The position numbers were made by a program, and so were the translations under genes. The notes below the pieces were generated by a model. It did no database searches and was not told the origin of the DNA. It saw only the letters and a list, made by a program, of their open reading frames with translations. This document shows positions 1 to 8,755 of a DNA stretch of 54,845 nucleotides, one piece after another; within the stretch, counting starts at the first letter, position 1, and every line of letters begins with the position of its first letter. Where the stretch lies: the NCBI GenBank assembly GCA_017416505.1, contig JAFQCI010000018.1:1-54845 (forward strand). The letters run 5' to 3'. This DNA comes from Lachnospiraceae bacterium (GTDB lineage Bacteria; Bacillota_A; Clostridia; Lachnospirales; Lachnospiraceae).

Positions 1-217
1 CCGTTTCTGCATGTTCCAATACTTCATATATCTGCTCGATGATATATAAGTCTGTTTCCAGTTCGTTCGCAATTTCATGGCAAGATTTACCTTTTCTGTA
101 TTTCTTTTCAACAAGGTGAAGCATATTTCTTATTTCGCCACATTCTAACCCACGTTCATATACACCATATCCTAAATTGCACATATTCATCAGCTCCTTA
201 TCTATCGTTTCATTCAT
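1..217 (-). CDS. Rpn-like family C-terminal tail protein (partial, runs off window)
   Basis: Reading leftward from an ATG at 217 (or a second in-frame ATG at 190 with a better AAGGAG site) gives an open frame to the window edge, about 72 residues. It contains MCNLGYGVYERGLECGEI and then a tail with ANELETDLYIIEQIYEVLE. That tail closely resembles the C-terminus encoded at 8247-8654 (AEELETDLAVVEEIGEVI). This helical Glu/Lys-rich tail is typical of the C-terminus of Rpn/PD-(D/E)XK transposase-like proteins and related small proteins in Lachnospiraceae. An in-frame TGA lies just upstream of the 217 start, so no nuclease domain precedes it here. It is either a small stand-alone protein or a decayed remnant. 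No function can be assigned. Confidence 0.55.
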   Translation of the reverse strand, partial: MNETIDKELMNMCNLGYGVYERGLECGEIRNMLHLVEKKYRKGKSCHEIANELETDLYIIEQIYEVLEHAET

Positions 218-845
218 CTGAATGTGTCACCTGTTTACAAGCTACGTCAATTGACCTTTTAATTATAGAAAGCTGATGATTCGCAAGTAAACTTGCACCA
301 TCATCTTTCTATGATTAAGGCCGTGAATAATTTCGGCCAAATTATGTGATTTTTCTTCTTTTACTTCATATTAAGATTCATACTCTAAGGTTTTCAATCT
401 TTTCTTTGCATATAGGAAATTATGTTGAAAGTTTCTTTTAGGATAAAAACAGAATGTAAAGTTCTGAGTATAGTATATGTAATTTCATAAATTTTTGCAA
501 GAAGTTTACCTGGTTCATTCCATGTAATATTAGAAATGTTTGTTACTGCTCTATGTAATAGTAACGAAATGTTTATATTCTTATGTTATAACGATAATGC
601 ATAAAAAGCAAGTGAAAATTGATAAATTGTCTTTAAACGTCTTTAAATATGAATAAAGGTCACTGTACAGTAATCAGTTTTGTATTGATATACGGATATA
701 AAAAATATAGTGGAAAAAAGACATAAAAAGAAGTATAATAAAGTCATCTGACATTGTATGTAAATAGATGCCACATTAGTGGCATTTTATCAAGAATGTT
801 AAGAATACAAGTGATTTTGGTCATAAGATGAATTGACATATATAA
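218..845. other. Long AT-rich intergenic region
   Basis: About 630 bases with no supportable gene on either strand. Visible structures are a short inverted repeat at 277-290 (GCAAGTAAACTTGC), a GTTACT/AGTAAC palindrome at 542-565, and a small hairpin with 7-bp arms and a short T tract at 768-789 (ATGCCAC/GTGGCAT), preceded by a TATAAT at 733-738. The hairpin could end a short transcript, but no good -35 box accompanies that TATAAT. Confidence 0.5.
542..565. repeat. Degenerate GTTACT...AGTAAC palindrome
   Basis: GTTACT and AGTAAC flank a 12-base loop. The arms match the ends of the better-preserved palindromes at 14224-14256 and 34708-34740, so this may be a decayed copy of the same dispersed element. 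Confidence 0.35.
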
Positions 846-854
846 TGGTATAAT
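846..854 (+). promoter_or_regulatory. Extended -10 promoter of the nucleotide-sugar operon
   Basis: TGGTATAAT (TG at 846-847, TATAAT at 849-854) is an extended -10 element 48 bases before the first gene. A TTGACA at 833-838 lies too close (10-base spacing) to be the partner of this -10. The same TGGTATAATAAATC string recurs near 5065-5080. Confidence 0.5.
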
Positions 855-901
855 AAATCGTAAATAAAGAAGTGCATAATACAAACAGGAGATGAGTCAA
901 A

Positions 902-1759
902 TTGAAATATTTGGTTTTCGGCAGCAATGGTATGGCAGGCCATATGATTGCTCAATATCTAATAGAAAAAGGGCATGAAGTGACTGGATTTGCAAGAACA
1001 GACAGCAAATGTTGTAATACTATCATTGGAAATGCCTTGGACAAGGATGAAGTAAGGAAGGCAATCCATTCAGCACATTATGATTATATTATCAATGGTG
1101 TTGGTGTATTAAATAAATTTGTGGATGCGAATCCTACAGATGGAATTTATCTTAACAGTGTATTTCCACATTTTTTAGCAGATTGTATCAAGGATTCTGA
1201 AACCAAGCTGATACATATCAGTACCGATTGCGTATTTGAAGGAACGAAAGGGTGTTATACGGAGCAGGATATTCCGGATGCCACTTCTTATTATGGGCGT
1301 TCTAAAGCATTAGGGGAAGTCGTGGATGATAAAAATTTGACCATCCGAACTTCCATTATTGGCCCGGAATTAAAACAAAATGGGATTGGCTTATTTCATT
1401 GGTTTATGAATCAAACTGGAAGAGTCGAAGGATATGAGAAAGTCATATGGTCTGGGGTTACTACATTACAACTGGCGAAAGCCATAGAAGAAGTAGGAAA
1501 GAAAACGGTAACTGGGCTATATCATCTGGTAAATAATCAGACCATCAGTAAATATGAATTGCTAGGATTATTTCGGAAGTATTGTCGGAAACAAGAAATT
1601 GAGATTCGTAAAAACACAGATGTCATCAGTGATAAATCTTTAAAGAACACGAAAGAAGAGTGTTTGTTTTTTGTACCTGGATATGAAGAAATGATTCTGG
1701 ATATGGGAAACTGGATAGAAGAACATCGGGAATTATATCGACAGTATGAAGGAGCTTAA
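902..1759 (+). CDS. RmlD-type NAD(P)-dependent sugar reductase
   Basis: 285-residue short-chain dehydrogenase/reductase of the extended RmlD (dTDP-4-dehydrorhamnose reductase) type. The N-terminal Rossmann motif GSNGMAG and the catalytic YYGRSKALGE (YxxxK) are visible. It starts at TTG with AGGAG about 10 bases upstream. It is followed after 3 bases by a UDP-GlcNAc 2-epimerase gene and then a CapE/FnlA-type gene. In that setting the likely role is 4-keto reduction of a UDP-2-acetamido-2,6-dideoxy-hexos-4-ulose, giving a UDP-L-amino-deoxysugar precursor for a surface polysaccharide. It is shorter than CapF/FnlB reductases, which carry a C-terminal cupin domain. That makes the WbvR-type reaction (L-RhaNAc, then L-QuiNAc) at least as likely as the L-FucNAc one. 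Exact product is inferred. Confidence 0.8.
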   Translation: MKYLVFGSNGMAGHMIAQYLIEKGHEVTGFARTDSKCCNTIIGNALDKDEVRKAIHSAHYDYIINGVGVLNKFVDANPTDGIYLNSVFPHFLADCIKDSETKLIHISTDCVFEGTKGCYTEQDIPDATSYYGRSKALGEVVDDKNLTIRTSIIGPELKQNGIGLFHWFMNQTGRVEGYEKVIWSGVTTLQLAKAIEEVGKKTVTGLYHLVNNQTISKYELLGLFRKYCRKQEIEIRKNTDVISDKSLKNTKEECLFFVPGYEEMILDMGNWIEEHRELYRQYEGA

Positions 1760-1762
1760 GAT

Positions 1763-2887
1763 ATGAAGAAGTTAAAAGTAATGACCATCGTAGGTACCAG
1801 ACCGGAATTGATTCGGTTATCGGAAATTATAAAAAAAGCAGATATTTATTTTGAACACATCTTTGTGCATACCGGACAAAATTATGATGCAAGGTTAAAT
1901 GATATATTTTACGAAGATTTAGGACTTCGTAAGCCGGACTATTATTTGAATGTAGTAGGTGACAATTTAGGTGAAACCATTGGAAATATCATTGCGAAGT
2001 CTTATACCTTAATGCAGGAATTAAAACCGGATGCCTTATTGATTTTAGGGGATACGAATTCCGCATTATCTGCGATTTCAGCAAAAAGATTAAAAGTACC
2101 TATTTTCCATATGGAAGCCGGAAACCGTTGCTTTGATGAGAATTTACCGGAAGAAACCAATCGAAGAATCGTAGACCATATCGCAGACATTCATCTTCCT
2201 TATACGGAACATGCCAGAAGATATTTGATAGCAGAGGGTGTGCGTAAGGAGCATATTTATGTAACCGGTTCTCCGATGAAAGAAATTATTTTAGCACATG
2301 AAAAGGAAATTAACGAAAGTAAAGTATTAGAAACATTAAATTTAACAGAGAAGAATTATATTGTACTTTCGTCACATAGAGAAGAAAATATCGACAATGA
2401 AGAGAACTTTATGAGTTTGATGAATGCAGTAAATACAATGGCACAAACCTATCAGATGCCGGTTATTTATTCCATGCATCCGAGAAGTGCTAAATTTATT
2501 GAAGATAGAGGATTTCAGTTCCACGAACTGGTTAAGAAAATGCCGCCGTTTAATTTTACCGATTATAGTGCGTTGATGAAACATGCATTTTGCGTGGTGT
2601 CGGATAGTGGAACCATGCCGGAAGAATCAGCCATTAGTCATTTCCCGGCTGTATGTATTCGAACTTCGACAGAAAGACCGGAATCCTTGGACAAAGGATG
2701 CTATATCATCGGTGGTATCAAAGGAGATTCTTTGCTTCAGTCTGTGGATATGGCAGTGAAGATGGCCGAGATGGGCGAGTTTGGAAGCAAAGTTCCGGAC
2801 TATGAGGAAGACAATGTATCTTCAATGGTAATTAGAATGATTCAAAGCTATACAAGAATTATTGATGAGCGTGTATGGAGGAAATAA
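1763..2887 (+). CDS. UDP-N-acetylglucosamine 2-epimerase family (WecB/CapG/FnlC type)
   Basis: 374 residues, the usual length for this GT-B-fold family. Motifs in order: GTRPELIRLS at the N-terminus, HTGQNYD, GDTNSALSA, HMEAGNRC, SSHREENID and the C-terminal SDSGTMPEES. The enzyme inverts C-2 of a UDP-HexNAc. Beside an RmlD-type reductase and a CapE/FnlA-type dehydratase it most likely does the last step, UDP-L-PneNAc to UDP-L-FucNAc or UDP-L-RhaNAc to UDP-L-QuiNAc, rather than making UDP-ManNAc. GAAGGAG within the end of the previous gene serves as ribosome site, so the two are probably translationally coupled. Cytosolic. A simple WecB role cannot be excluded from sequence alone. Confidence 0.88.
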   Translation: MKKLKVMTIVGTRPELIRLSEIIKKADIYFEHIFVHTGQNYDARLNDIFYEDLGLRKPDYYLNVVGDNLGETIGNIIAKSYTLMQELKPDALLILGDTNSALSAISAKRLKVPIFHMEAGNRCFDENLPEETNRRIVDHIADIHLPYTEHARRYLIAEGVRKEHIYVTGSPMKEIILAHEKEINESKVLETLNLTEKNYIVLSSHREENIDNEENFMSLMNAVNTMAQTYQMPVIYSMHPRSAKFIEDRGFQFHELVKKMPPFNFTDYSALMKHAFCVVSDSGTMPEESAISHFPAVCIRTSTERPESLDKGCYIIGGIKGDSLLQSVDMAVKMAEMGEFGSKVPDYEEDNVSSMVIRMIQSYTRIIDERVWRK

Positions 2888-2889
2888 AA

Positions 2890-3897
2890 ATGGGAATGTT
2901 TAAAGACAAGACCTTAATGATTACAGGTGGAACCGGTTCTTTTGGAAATGCTGTTTTAAAACGTTTTTTGGATACCGATATCAAAGAAATCCGCATTTTT
3001 TCCAGAGATGAAAAAAAGCAGGATGACATGAGAAAATTATATAATAATTCGAAGATTAAATTTAACATCGGAGATGTAAGAGATAGCCGAAGTGTAGCAG
3101 ACAGTATCCATGGTGTAGATTATATTTTTCATGCAGCCGCTTTAAAGCAGGTACCATCTTGTGAATTTTTCCCTATGGAAGCGGTGCGAACCAATATTAT
3201 CGGTACGGATAATGTATTGACAGCGGCGATCAATGAAGGAGTAGAGAAGGTAGTATGTCTTTCTACGGATAAGGCTGCCTATCCAATTAATGCCATGGGA
3301 ATTAGTAAGGCTATGATGGAGAGGGTATTTGTGGCAAAGTCAAGAACTACGGATATTACTACGATTTGTGGCACTAGATATGGTAATGTAATGTGTTCAA
3401 GAGGTTCGGTGATTCCTTTGTTTATCGAACAGATTAAGAGTGGGAAACCGATTACCATTACGAATCCGGAAATGACAAGGTTTATCATGAGTTTGGAAGA
3501 GGCTGTGGATTTGGTTTTATTTGCTTTTCAAAATGCGGAAGCAGGGGATATCATGGTGCAAAAGGCACCTGCTTGTACCATAGCTGTTTTGGCTCAGGCG
3601 GTAAAGGAAATTTTCGGAGCGAATAATGAAATTCATTATATCGGTACCCGCCATGGTGAGAAAAAATACGAAACTCTTTTAACCAAAGAAGAAAGTCTTC
3701 ATGCTTTTGATTTAGGCAAGTTCTTCCGTGTGCCGGCAGATAACCGTGATTTAAATTATGGAAAGTATTTTGAAGAAGGAAAAGTGGAAAAGGCAAGACT
3801 GGAAGAGTTTAATTCTGATAATACACAAATTTTAAATGTAGAGGAAGTAAAGGAAGTTCTTTTAAAACTCGATTATGTACAAGAACAGTTACGGTAG
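2890..3897 (+). CDS. UDP-GlcNAc 4,6-dehydratase/epimerase (CapE/FnlA type)
   Basis: 335 residues from the ATG at 2890, which has GGAGG at a good distance; the upstream in-frame ATG at 2875 lies before that site. The Rossmann motif TGGTGSFGNAVLKRF and the following FSRDEKKQDDMR are hallmarks of the CapE/FnlA branch of the CapD-like dehydratases. The active-site region reads LSTDKAAYPINAMGISKAMMER, with Met in place of the usual Tyr (Ser-Met-Lys), as in CapE. The reaction is dehydration of UDP-D-GlcNAc to the 4-keto-6-deoxy sugar with C-5/C-3 epimerisation, the first step of UDP-L-FucNAc and UDP-L-QuiNAc synthesis. Third gene of the operon. Confidence 0.88.
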   Translation: MGMFKDKTLMITGGTGSFGNAVLKRFLDTDIKEIRIFSRDEKKQDDMRKLYNNSKIKFNIGDVRDSRSVADSIHGVDYIFHAAALKQVPSCEFFPMEAVRTNIIGTDNVLTAAINEGVEKVVCLSTDKAAYPINAMGISKAMMERVFVAKSRTTDITTICGTRYGNVMCSRGSVIPLFIEQIKSGKPITITNPEMTRFIMSLEEAVDLVLFAFQNAEAGDIMVQKAPACTIAVLAQAVKEIFGANNEIHYIGTRHGEKKYETLLTKEESLHAFDLGKFFRVPADNRDLNYGKYFEEGKVEKARLEEFNSDNTQILNVEEVKEVLLKLDYVQEQLR

Positions 3898-3915
3898 ATA
3901 GGAAGAGGGGATAAG

Positions 3916-4983
3916 ATGAAGTTATTTACGGTAGGTCCGACACAGATGTATGGTTCCACTTTGGAAGTAAGGGCAAAAAGCATCCCTTATTTTCGTACGG
4001 AGGAATTTTCTAAACTGAATCATGAAAATGTTAGAATGTTAAAGGAATGTCTGGATGCAGAAGAAACGACGGAACTTATCCTATTAACGGCATCTGGTAC
4101 CGGTGCCATGGAAGCAGCAGTCATGAATTGCTTGAACGAAAATGACAAAGTGTTGATTATCGTCGGTGGAACCTTTGGTGAACGCTTTGTAGATATCTGT
4201 AGGATTCACAAGATCCCTTTTGATGTGGTGAAATTAGAGGAAGGAAAAGCCTTGACGAAAAAACGGTTATATCAATATAACGGTCAGGGCTATCAGGCGC
4301 TTTTGGTGAATCTACATGAAACCCAGACGGGACAACTATATGATATCGAATTATTAAATCAGTTTTGTAAAGAAAATGAAATGTATTTGATAGTAGATGC
4401 TATTAGTACGTTTTTATGTGATCCATATTCCATGCGGAAAAATGGCATTGATGTTAGTATTGTTAGTTCGCAAAAGGGATTATGTTTAGCACCGGGACTT
4501 TCTATGGTAGCATTAAGTGAAAGAATGCAAAAGAAGATGGAGAAGAATACCGTCCGCTCTCTTTACTTTGATTTTTCTGATTATCTTAAAAATATAAAAA
4601 GAGGACAGACTCCTTTTACACCTGCAGTTGGCATTCATTACGAATTACATGATAGATTGGAAAAAATATTGGAACGAGGTGTAGAAGTACAAGTGAAAGA
4701 AGTAGAGCAACGTGCTCGTTTCTTTCGGGAAAGAATAAAGAAACTGTCCGTTGAGATTCCAACGTTTCCATTATCAAATGCGATGACCCCGGTATTATTT
4801 GAAAATGAGATTGCAGAAGGTTTGGTTGCGTTTTTAAAGAACGAAAAAGGTCAGATGGTAAACCCTACCGGAGGGAAATTAGGGAAACGAGGCATAAGGG
4901 TTTCTCATATCGGTGATTTGAAAATTGAGGATTATGAGGAATTGGTGGGAAATATAGAGGAGTTTTTAAAACAACAGAACTGA
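3916..4983 (+). CDS. Class V PLP-dependent aminotransferase (alanine-glyoxylate/AEP transaminase-like)
   Basis: 355 residues of the small class V aminotransferase fold. VGPTQMYG at the start, the cofactor-binding TASGTGAMEAAV near residue 60, VDAIST with the PLP-ring Asp at 161, and Lys187 in SSQKGLCLAPG as the Schiff-base lysine are visible. The family includes serine-pyruvate, alanine-glyoxylate and 2-aminoethylphosphonate-pyruvate transaminases. It follows the dehydratase gene after 18 bases with a GAGGGG ribosome site and is last in the operon. The position suggests work on a substituent of the same polysaccharide, perhaps an amino acid or aminoethylphosphonate, but no PEP mutase or phosphonate gene is in the window. 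Substrate unknown. Confidence 0.75.
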   Translation: MKLFTVGPTQMYGSTLEVRAKSIPYFRTEEFSKLNHENVRMLKECLDAEETTELILLTASGTGAMEAAVMNCLNENDKVLIIVGGTFGERFVDICRIHKIPFDVVKLEEGKALTKKRLYQYNGQGYQALLVNLHETQTGQLYDIELLNQFCKENEMYLIVDAISTFLCDPYSMRKNGIDVSIVSSQKGLCLAPGLSMVALSERMQKKMEKNTVRSLYFDFSDYLKNIKRGQTPFTPAVGIHYELHDRLEKILERGVEVQVKEVEQRARFFRERIKKLSVEIPTFPLSNAMTPVLFENEIAEGLVAFLKNEKGQMVNPTGGKLGKRGIRVSHIGDLKIEDYEELVGNIEEFLKQQN

Positions 4984-4995
4984 TTAGGATAAGGA

Positions 4996-5037
4996 AAAAG
5001 ATGTGAATGTATGAGAAATCTAATTCACATCTTTTTT
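4996..5037 (+). terminator. Rho-independent terminator of the sugar operon
   Basis: A 13-bp perfect stem (AAAAGATGTGAAT / ATTCACATCTTTT) with a 14-base loop and a T tract, 13 bases after the aminotransferase stop codon. Confidence 0.85.
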
Positions 5038-5155
5038 CTAAAAATGCTAAAGATATTTAAATACAGTGGTATAATAAATCCGTATATAGGCAAAAAGGAT
5101 ATTTTTTAATCAATGTAGCATCGCACAAAGATAAAAGAAAGATATAGGTGAGAAA

Positions 5156-5248
5156 ATGGCCAAATTGCGAGCAGATGTAAAAAATTATAAAAAAGCATTT
5201 ACAATACATTTTAATATGAAAAGTATGACCTTTTGCCTCTTTTATTAA
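5156..5248 (+). CDS. Possible 30-residue small ORF, convergent with metK
   Basis: ATG at 5156 follows TAGGTGAG, and an extended -10 like string (TGGTATAAT) lies near 5068. The product begins [13 protein letters not shown] and ends [10 protein letters not shown]. The stop overlaps the last bases of metK on the other strand. The C-terminal part is encoded by a fragment of the dispersed repeat seen at 32531-32550, so the frame may be accidental. Weak call. Confidence 0.2.
   Translation: MAKLRADVKNYKKAFTIHFNMKSMTFCLFY
5216..5235 (+). repeat. 20-bp fragment of the 32.4-kb palindromic element
   Basis: The 20 bases here are identical to 32531-32550, one arm of the central hairpin in the MITE-like element at 32408-32563. 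The fragment lies next to the 3' end of metK, just as the full copy abuts the 3' end of the substrate-binding protein gene. Confidence 0.5.
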
Positions 5249-6435
5249 CCTAAGTATTTTTTTAGATCTTCGACTTTATCTAGTTTTTCCCATGGTAAAT
5301 CTACATCATGGCGACCGAAATGTCCATAAGCCGCAGTTTGTTTATAAATAGGTCTTCTTAAATCCAGCATCTTAATGATTCCGGCAGGTCGGAAATCGAA
5401 GGTTTCACGAAGGATATCCACGATTTTTTCATCGCTTAATTTTCCTGTTCCGAAAGTATCTACCATGATAGAGGTAGGTTGTGCAACGCCGATGGCATAG
5501 GATAATTGAATTTCGCACTTATCAGCGAGACCTGCTGCTACAATATTCTTAGCAGCATATCTAGCAGCATAAGCGGCACTTCTGTCTACTTTTGTACAAT
5601 CCTTTCCAGAGAAAGCTCCACCACCGTGACGGGCATATCCACCATAAGTATCTACAATAATCTTACGTCCGGTTAAACCACTGTCACCATTTGGACCACC
5701 GATTACGAATCTTCCAGTTGGGTTAATAAAGAATTTCGTATGTTCATCAATCATTTCAGTAGGAAGAACTGGTTCAAATACATATTTTTTGATGTCTGCA
5801 TGAATTTGTTCTTGCGTTACATCAGGATTATGTTGAGTAGAAAGAACGACTGCTTCTAAACGAATCGGTTTTCCGTTTTCATCATATTCTACGGATACCT
5901 GAGTTTTACCATCCGGTCTTAAATAATTTAAGGTACCGTCTTTTCTAACTTTTGTTAATTGTCTGGATAAAGCGTGAGCTAAATCGATAGGGTATGGCAT
6001 ATAGGTTTGGGTTTCGTTACTTGCATAACCAAACATCATACCCTGATCTCCAGCACCAATGGCTTCTAATTCTTCATCTGACATTTTATTTTCTTTGGCT
6101 TCTAATGCCTTGTCTACACCCATGGCAATATCTTCGGATTGACGGTCTAATGCAACAATGACTCCACAAGTATGAGCATCAAAACCATATTTTGCACGGT
6201 TGTATCCGATTTCATCAATGGTTTCACGAACGATTTTTTGAATGTCAAGCTGGGCTTTGGTAGTAATTTCACCCATTACTAAAACTAAACCTGTAGTAAT
6301 GGAAGTTTCACAAGCAACACGGCTCATAGGGTCTTGTGCCATAATTGCATCAAGAATCGCATCTGAAACCTGATCACAGATTTTGTCAGGATGTCCTTCG
6401 GTTACAGATTCCGAAGTAAATAATCTTTTTTCCAT
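5245..6435 (-). CDS. metK: S-adenosylmethionine synthetase
   Basis: 396 residues from the start at 6435, which is preceded by AGGAGG with 9-base spacing; an upstream extension to 6471 lacks a ribosome site and is not conserved in the family. The N-terminus [19 protein letters not shown], the [12 protein letters not shown] motif and the phosphate-binding GGGAFSGKD followed by [11 protein letters not shown] are diagnostic. It makes SAM from methionine and ATP with triphosphate hydrolysis; cytosolic homotetramer. Single gene, convergent with the sugar operon. Expression is under the SAM-I riboswitch directly upstream, giving end-product feedback. Confidence 0.98.
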   Translation of the reverse strand: MEKRLFTSESVTEGHPDKICDQVSDAILDAIMAQDPMSRVACETSITTGLVLVMGEITTKAQLDIQKIVRETIDEIGYNRAKYGFDAHTCGVIVALDRQSEDIAMGVDKALEAKENKMSDEELEAIGAGDQGMMFGYASNETQTYMPYPIDLAHALSRQLTKVRKDGTLNYLRPDGKTQVSVEYDENGKPIRLEAVVLSTQHNPDVTQEQIHADIKKYVFEPVLPTEMIDEHTKFFINPTGRFVIGGPNGDSGLTGRKIIVDTYGGYARHGGGAFSGKDCTKVDRSAAYAARYAAKNIVAAGLADKCEIQLSYAIGVAQPTSIMVDTFGTGKLSDEKIVDILRETFDFRPAGIIKMLDLRRPIYKQTAAYGHFGRHDVDLPWEKLDKVEDLKKYLG

Positions 6436-6481
6436 TTTGGATCCTCCTAGTTTTTTATGTATGTAATACATATTTAATTAT

Positions 6482-6630
6482 AAAAAAAGCCCGAATCATC
6501 GGACTTGATTTTTTGTTCAAATCCTCTCATTGCTCGAAATTATATTCGCTCAGGTCGGCACCTTCCGGTATTCACTGGGGTTGCCGTGACTTCACAGGCC
6601 CTTATGCCTCCATCACTCTGAATAAGAGAT
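6482..6630 (-). promoter_or_regulatory. SAM-I (S-box) riboswitch with terminator, upstream of metK
   Basis: On the minus strand the aptamer runs from 6630 to about 6521. P1 arms are ATCTCTTATT and AATGAGAGGAT. Conserved core strings GTGATGGAGGC, GGGCCTGTGAAG, CGGCAACC and GGTGCCGACCTGAGCGAA follow in order. An intrinsic terminator (8-bp stem AAGTCCGA/TCGGGCTT, then seven T) lies at 6506-6482. SAM binding is expected to stop transcription before metK, as in other S-box leaders. Confidence 0.95.
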
Positions 6631-6643
6631 AACACATATCTTT

Positions 6644-6672
6644 ACCTTACAACAAAGTTCTTATCTGGTCAA
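6644..6672 (-). promoter_or_regulatory. Promoter of the metK riboswitch leader
   Basis: On the minus strand TTGACC (6672-6667), a 17-base spacer and TAAGGT (6649-6644), placed to start the transcript just before the SAM-I aptamer. Confidence 0.7.
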
Positions 6673-6858
6673 GTCGTTTTTTGTGATTTTATGCTCCATA
6701 GTTTACCAATGATTGGTGTTCGTAAGTATAGCATTGTTTTAGGTGGTTAGTAACTGTTTGATAAGTTACAAAAAATCATGTAATAGGCTTGTTTTTTTGC
6801 GTTGATATGCGATAATGAATTATTAGAAGAAAGAACGACAAAGAAAGTGAGAAAAGTT

Positions 6859-7971
6859 ATGGAACATAAAATGAATGGAGAAGAAACAGGAGTAGAATTA
6901 GAAAAACAACCAAGTCTGGTATCGATTTGTATTATTACAAAGAACGAAAAGGAATTGTTAGAGAAGTGTTTGAAATCGTTTCAAAATACCGGTTATGATA
7001 TCGTAGTAGTGGACACCGGTTCTACCGATGGTACGATAGAAATGGTGAAGAATTATACGTCGTATCTATATCATTTTGAGTGGATTAAGGATTTTTCAGC
7101 AGCTAGAAATTTTGCCATTAATAAAGTAAAAAGTGACTATATTATTATGGTGGATTCAGATGAAACATTAAAGGATTGGGATAAGAAAAAGTTTGAAAGA
7201 CTGATAAAGGAACATCCAAAGGGAGTTGGATGTATCCGGAAAGAAAATCTTTTAAGTGAAGATGGAAAAGATTATACGATTTGTGATGAACCGAGAATGT
7301 TTTCCAAGAAGTATTATCATTATGAAGGTGCCATTCATGAACAGGTAGTTCCTATTTCAAAAGAGGATACGAAGAGGGATTACTACCATACCGGAATTAC
7401 CTTTATTCATACTGGATACATTGGAACACCCGAAGAAAAGGCAAAGAAGATTAGGAGAAATATCGATTTATTGGAAATAGAATTAAAGAAAAATCCAGAG
7501 GATGTATATATCTGGTATCAAATCGGAAAAGGTTATTACATGGCAAAGGATTATGAAAATGCCTGTAAATATTTTGGAAAAGCCCTGGAATTTGATGTAG
7601 ATGAAACTTTGGATTATGTTCAGGATTTAGTGGAATCTTATGGCTATTCTTTGGTAAATGCCAAGCAATATGATACAGCATATGCTTTGTTGCAGGTAAC
7701 TTATGAAGCATTTGCCCGTACTGCGGATTATCATTTCCTGGCAGGATTGATTTATATGCAGAATGCCATGTTTGAGGATGCGGTGAACGAATTTTTATTG
7801 GCTACGAAGAATGAGAAGGTGTGTGTGGTGGGAGCTAATTCCTATAAAGCATATTATAATATCGGGGTAATTTATGAATGTTTAGGGGACAAGAAAAATG
7901 CCAGATTATATTATGAAAAATGTGGTTCTTATGATTTGGCAATAAAACGATTAAAAGAAGTCCTGGCATAA
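6859..7971 (+). CDS. Family 2 glycosyltransferase with C-terminal TPRs
   Basis: About 370 residues from the ATG at 6859 (GTGAG 8-9 bases upstream); an in-frame TTG at 6802 lacks any ribosome site. N-terminal GT-A domain: SLVSICIITKNEKELLEKCL, VVDTGSTDGT, the DSDE metal-binding motif and EGAIHEQV. The last 150 residues are tetratricopeptide-like (YIWYQIGKGYYMAKDYENACKYF). This architecture occurs in SunS-like and wall-associated transferases; donor and acceptor are unknown. It is preceded by the divergent metK leader and ends with a strong terminator. Its final 128 bases are duplicated at 10503-10630, directly before cca, showing that something was inserted between this gene and cca. Confidence 0.8.
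   Translation: MEHKMNGEETGVELEKQPSLVSICIITKNEKELLEKCLKSFQNTGYDIVVVDTGSTDGTIEMVKNYTSYLYHFEWIKDFSAARNFAINKVKSDYIIMVDSDETLKDWDKKKFERLIKEHPKGVGCIRKENLLSEDGKDYTICDEPRMFSKKYYHYEGAIHEQVVPISKEDTKRDYYHTGITFIHTGYIGTPEEKAKKIRRNIDLLEIELKKNPEDVYIWYQIGKGYYMAKDYENACKYFGKALEFDVDETLDYVQDLVESYGYSLVNAKQYDTAYALLQVTYEAFARTADYHFLAGLIYMQNAMFEDAVNEFLLATKNEKVCVVGANSYKAYYNIGVIYECLGDKKNARLYYEKCGSYDLAIKRLKEVLA
7844..7971 (+). repeat. 128-bp direct repeat, copy 1 (3' end of the glycosyltransferase gene)
   Basis: Aligned by eye, 121 of 128 positions match 10503-10630. Five of the seven differences are synonymous in the shared reading frame; the other two give Ala/Ser and Asp/Glu. The two copies flank 8247-10456. Confidence 0.9.
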
Positions 7972-7992
7972 GGAAAGTCTTTTTGGTAAAGA

Positions 7993-8037
7993 AAACCGAT
8001 GGTTTAGATGAAATATAGTCTTAACCATCGGTTTGTT
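7993..8037 (+). terminator. Terminator after the glycosyltransferase gene
   Basis: A 14-bp stem (AAACCGATGGTTTA / TTAACCATCGGTTT, one mismatch) followed by a T-rich tail, 21 bases after the stop codon. It lies inside the inserted segment, so it would cut the old transcriptional link to cca. Confidence 0.8.
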
Positions 8038-8246
8038 TCATTTAAGTTTTCTTGAATAGAAAGAAATTGATATGTATATTTTTATCTTGAAATTTTAATA
8101 TGTATATGCTAGCATAAACTCAAAGCATTCATTTCTTAAACTTACAATTCAATTCTATAATGAGAATTCATCTCATCTCTACTCATCAGAAGTAGTCGAA
8201 GTATTTTGAAATCCATGCTTATAAAAATAAATAATCGGAGTTCGAA

Positions 8247-8654
8247 ATGCATTCGGATAGAAGTGGATATTTTTTTGGAAAATGCTTTTATGATGGCGTT
8301 CTAGAGGAAATATTAATGAAATTTAGAGCAGAGGTAGAAATGATAAGTATAACAGAATATGATAAACAATTACATGAACAGACGTTAAGAGAAGATGGAT
8401 TTGAGGATGGACGTGAAATTGGACGTGAAGAAGGACGTGAACAAGGAGAATTGAAAAATCTATCGAAACAGGTTCAAAAGAAACTGAAGAAAGAAAAAAC
8501 ATATGAAGTTATCGCAGAGGAATTGGAAACGGATTTAGCGGTTGTGGAAGAAATCGGTGAAGTAATTAAAAATGCTTCTTCAGATTCTATGCAGGAAGAA
8601 CTAGTGAAAATTTTAATGGAAAAGGATTTAAAATTAGATGATTCGTGGTTTTAG
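8247..8654 (+). pseudogene. Truncated Rpn/PD-(D/E)XK transposase-like protein (C-terminal part only)
   Basis: The 135-residue frame matches only the end of Rpn-like proteins: DGVLEEILMKFRAEVEMISITEYDKQLHEQTLRE, then a charged linker with three [D/E]GRE[I/E/Q]G steps, then a helical tail with AEELETDLAVVEEIGEVI. The N-terminal nuclease domain with its catalytic Asp/Glu/Lys is absent, and no open frame encodes it upstream within the 275-base gap. The start at 8247 is only where the frame opens. I read it as a decayed relic; a short translated protein cannot be excluded. Its tail resembles the partial gene at 1-217. It sits inside the segment flanked by the 128-bp direct repeat. Confidence 0.6.
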
Positions 8655-8755
8655 AATTTTATGATCGGATGTAGCAAAATAAGTTAAGTGATTTTGAATT
8701 GTAATTTATTAGAAAAACTGCTATAGTGAAACAAACAGATTGTGCGGAGGTTATT

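Noticed and set aside
833..854. TTGACA and TATAAT as a standard promoter pair before 902
   Set aside because: The spacing is only 10 bases; the TG-extended -10 alone is the better reading.
6436..6471. Longer metK start
   Set aside because: The AGGAGG site serves the ATG at 6435, and the extension lies in the leader just after the riboswitch.
6802..6858. Upstream start of the glycosyltransferase at TTG 6802
   Set aside because: No ribosome site precedes it and the extra residues do not fit the family; ATG 6859 is preferred.
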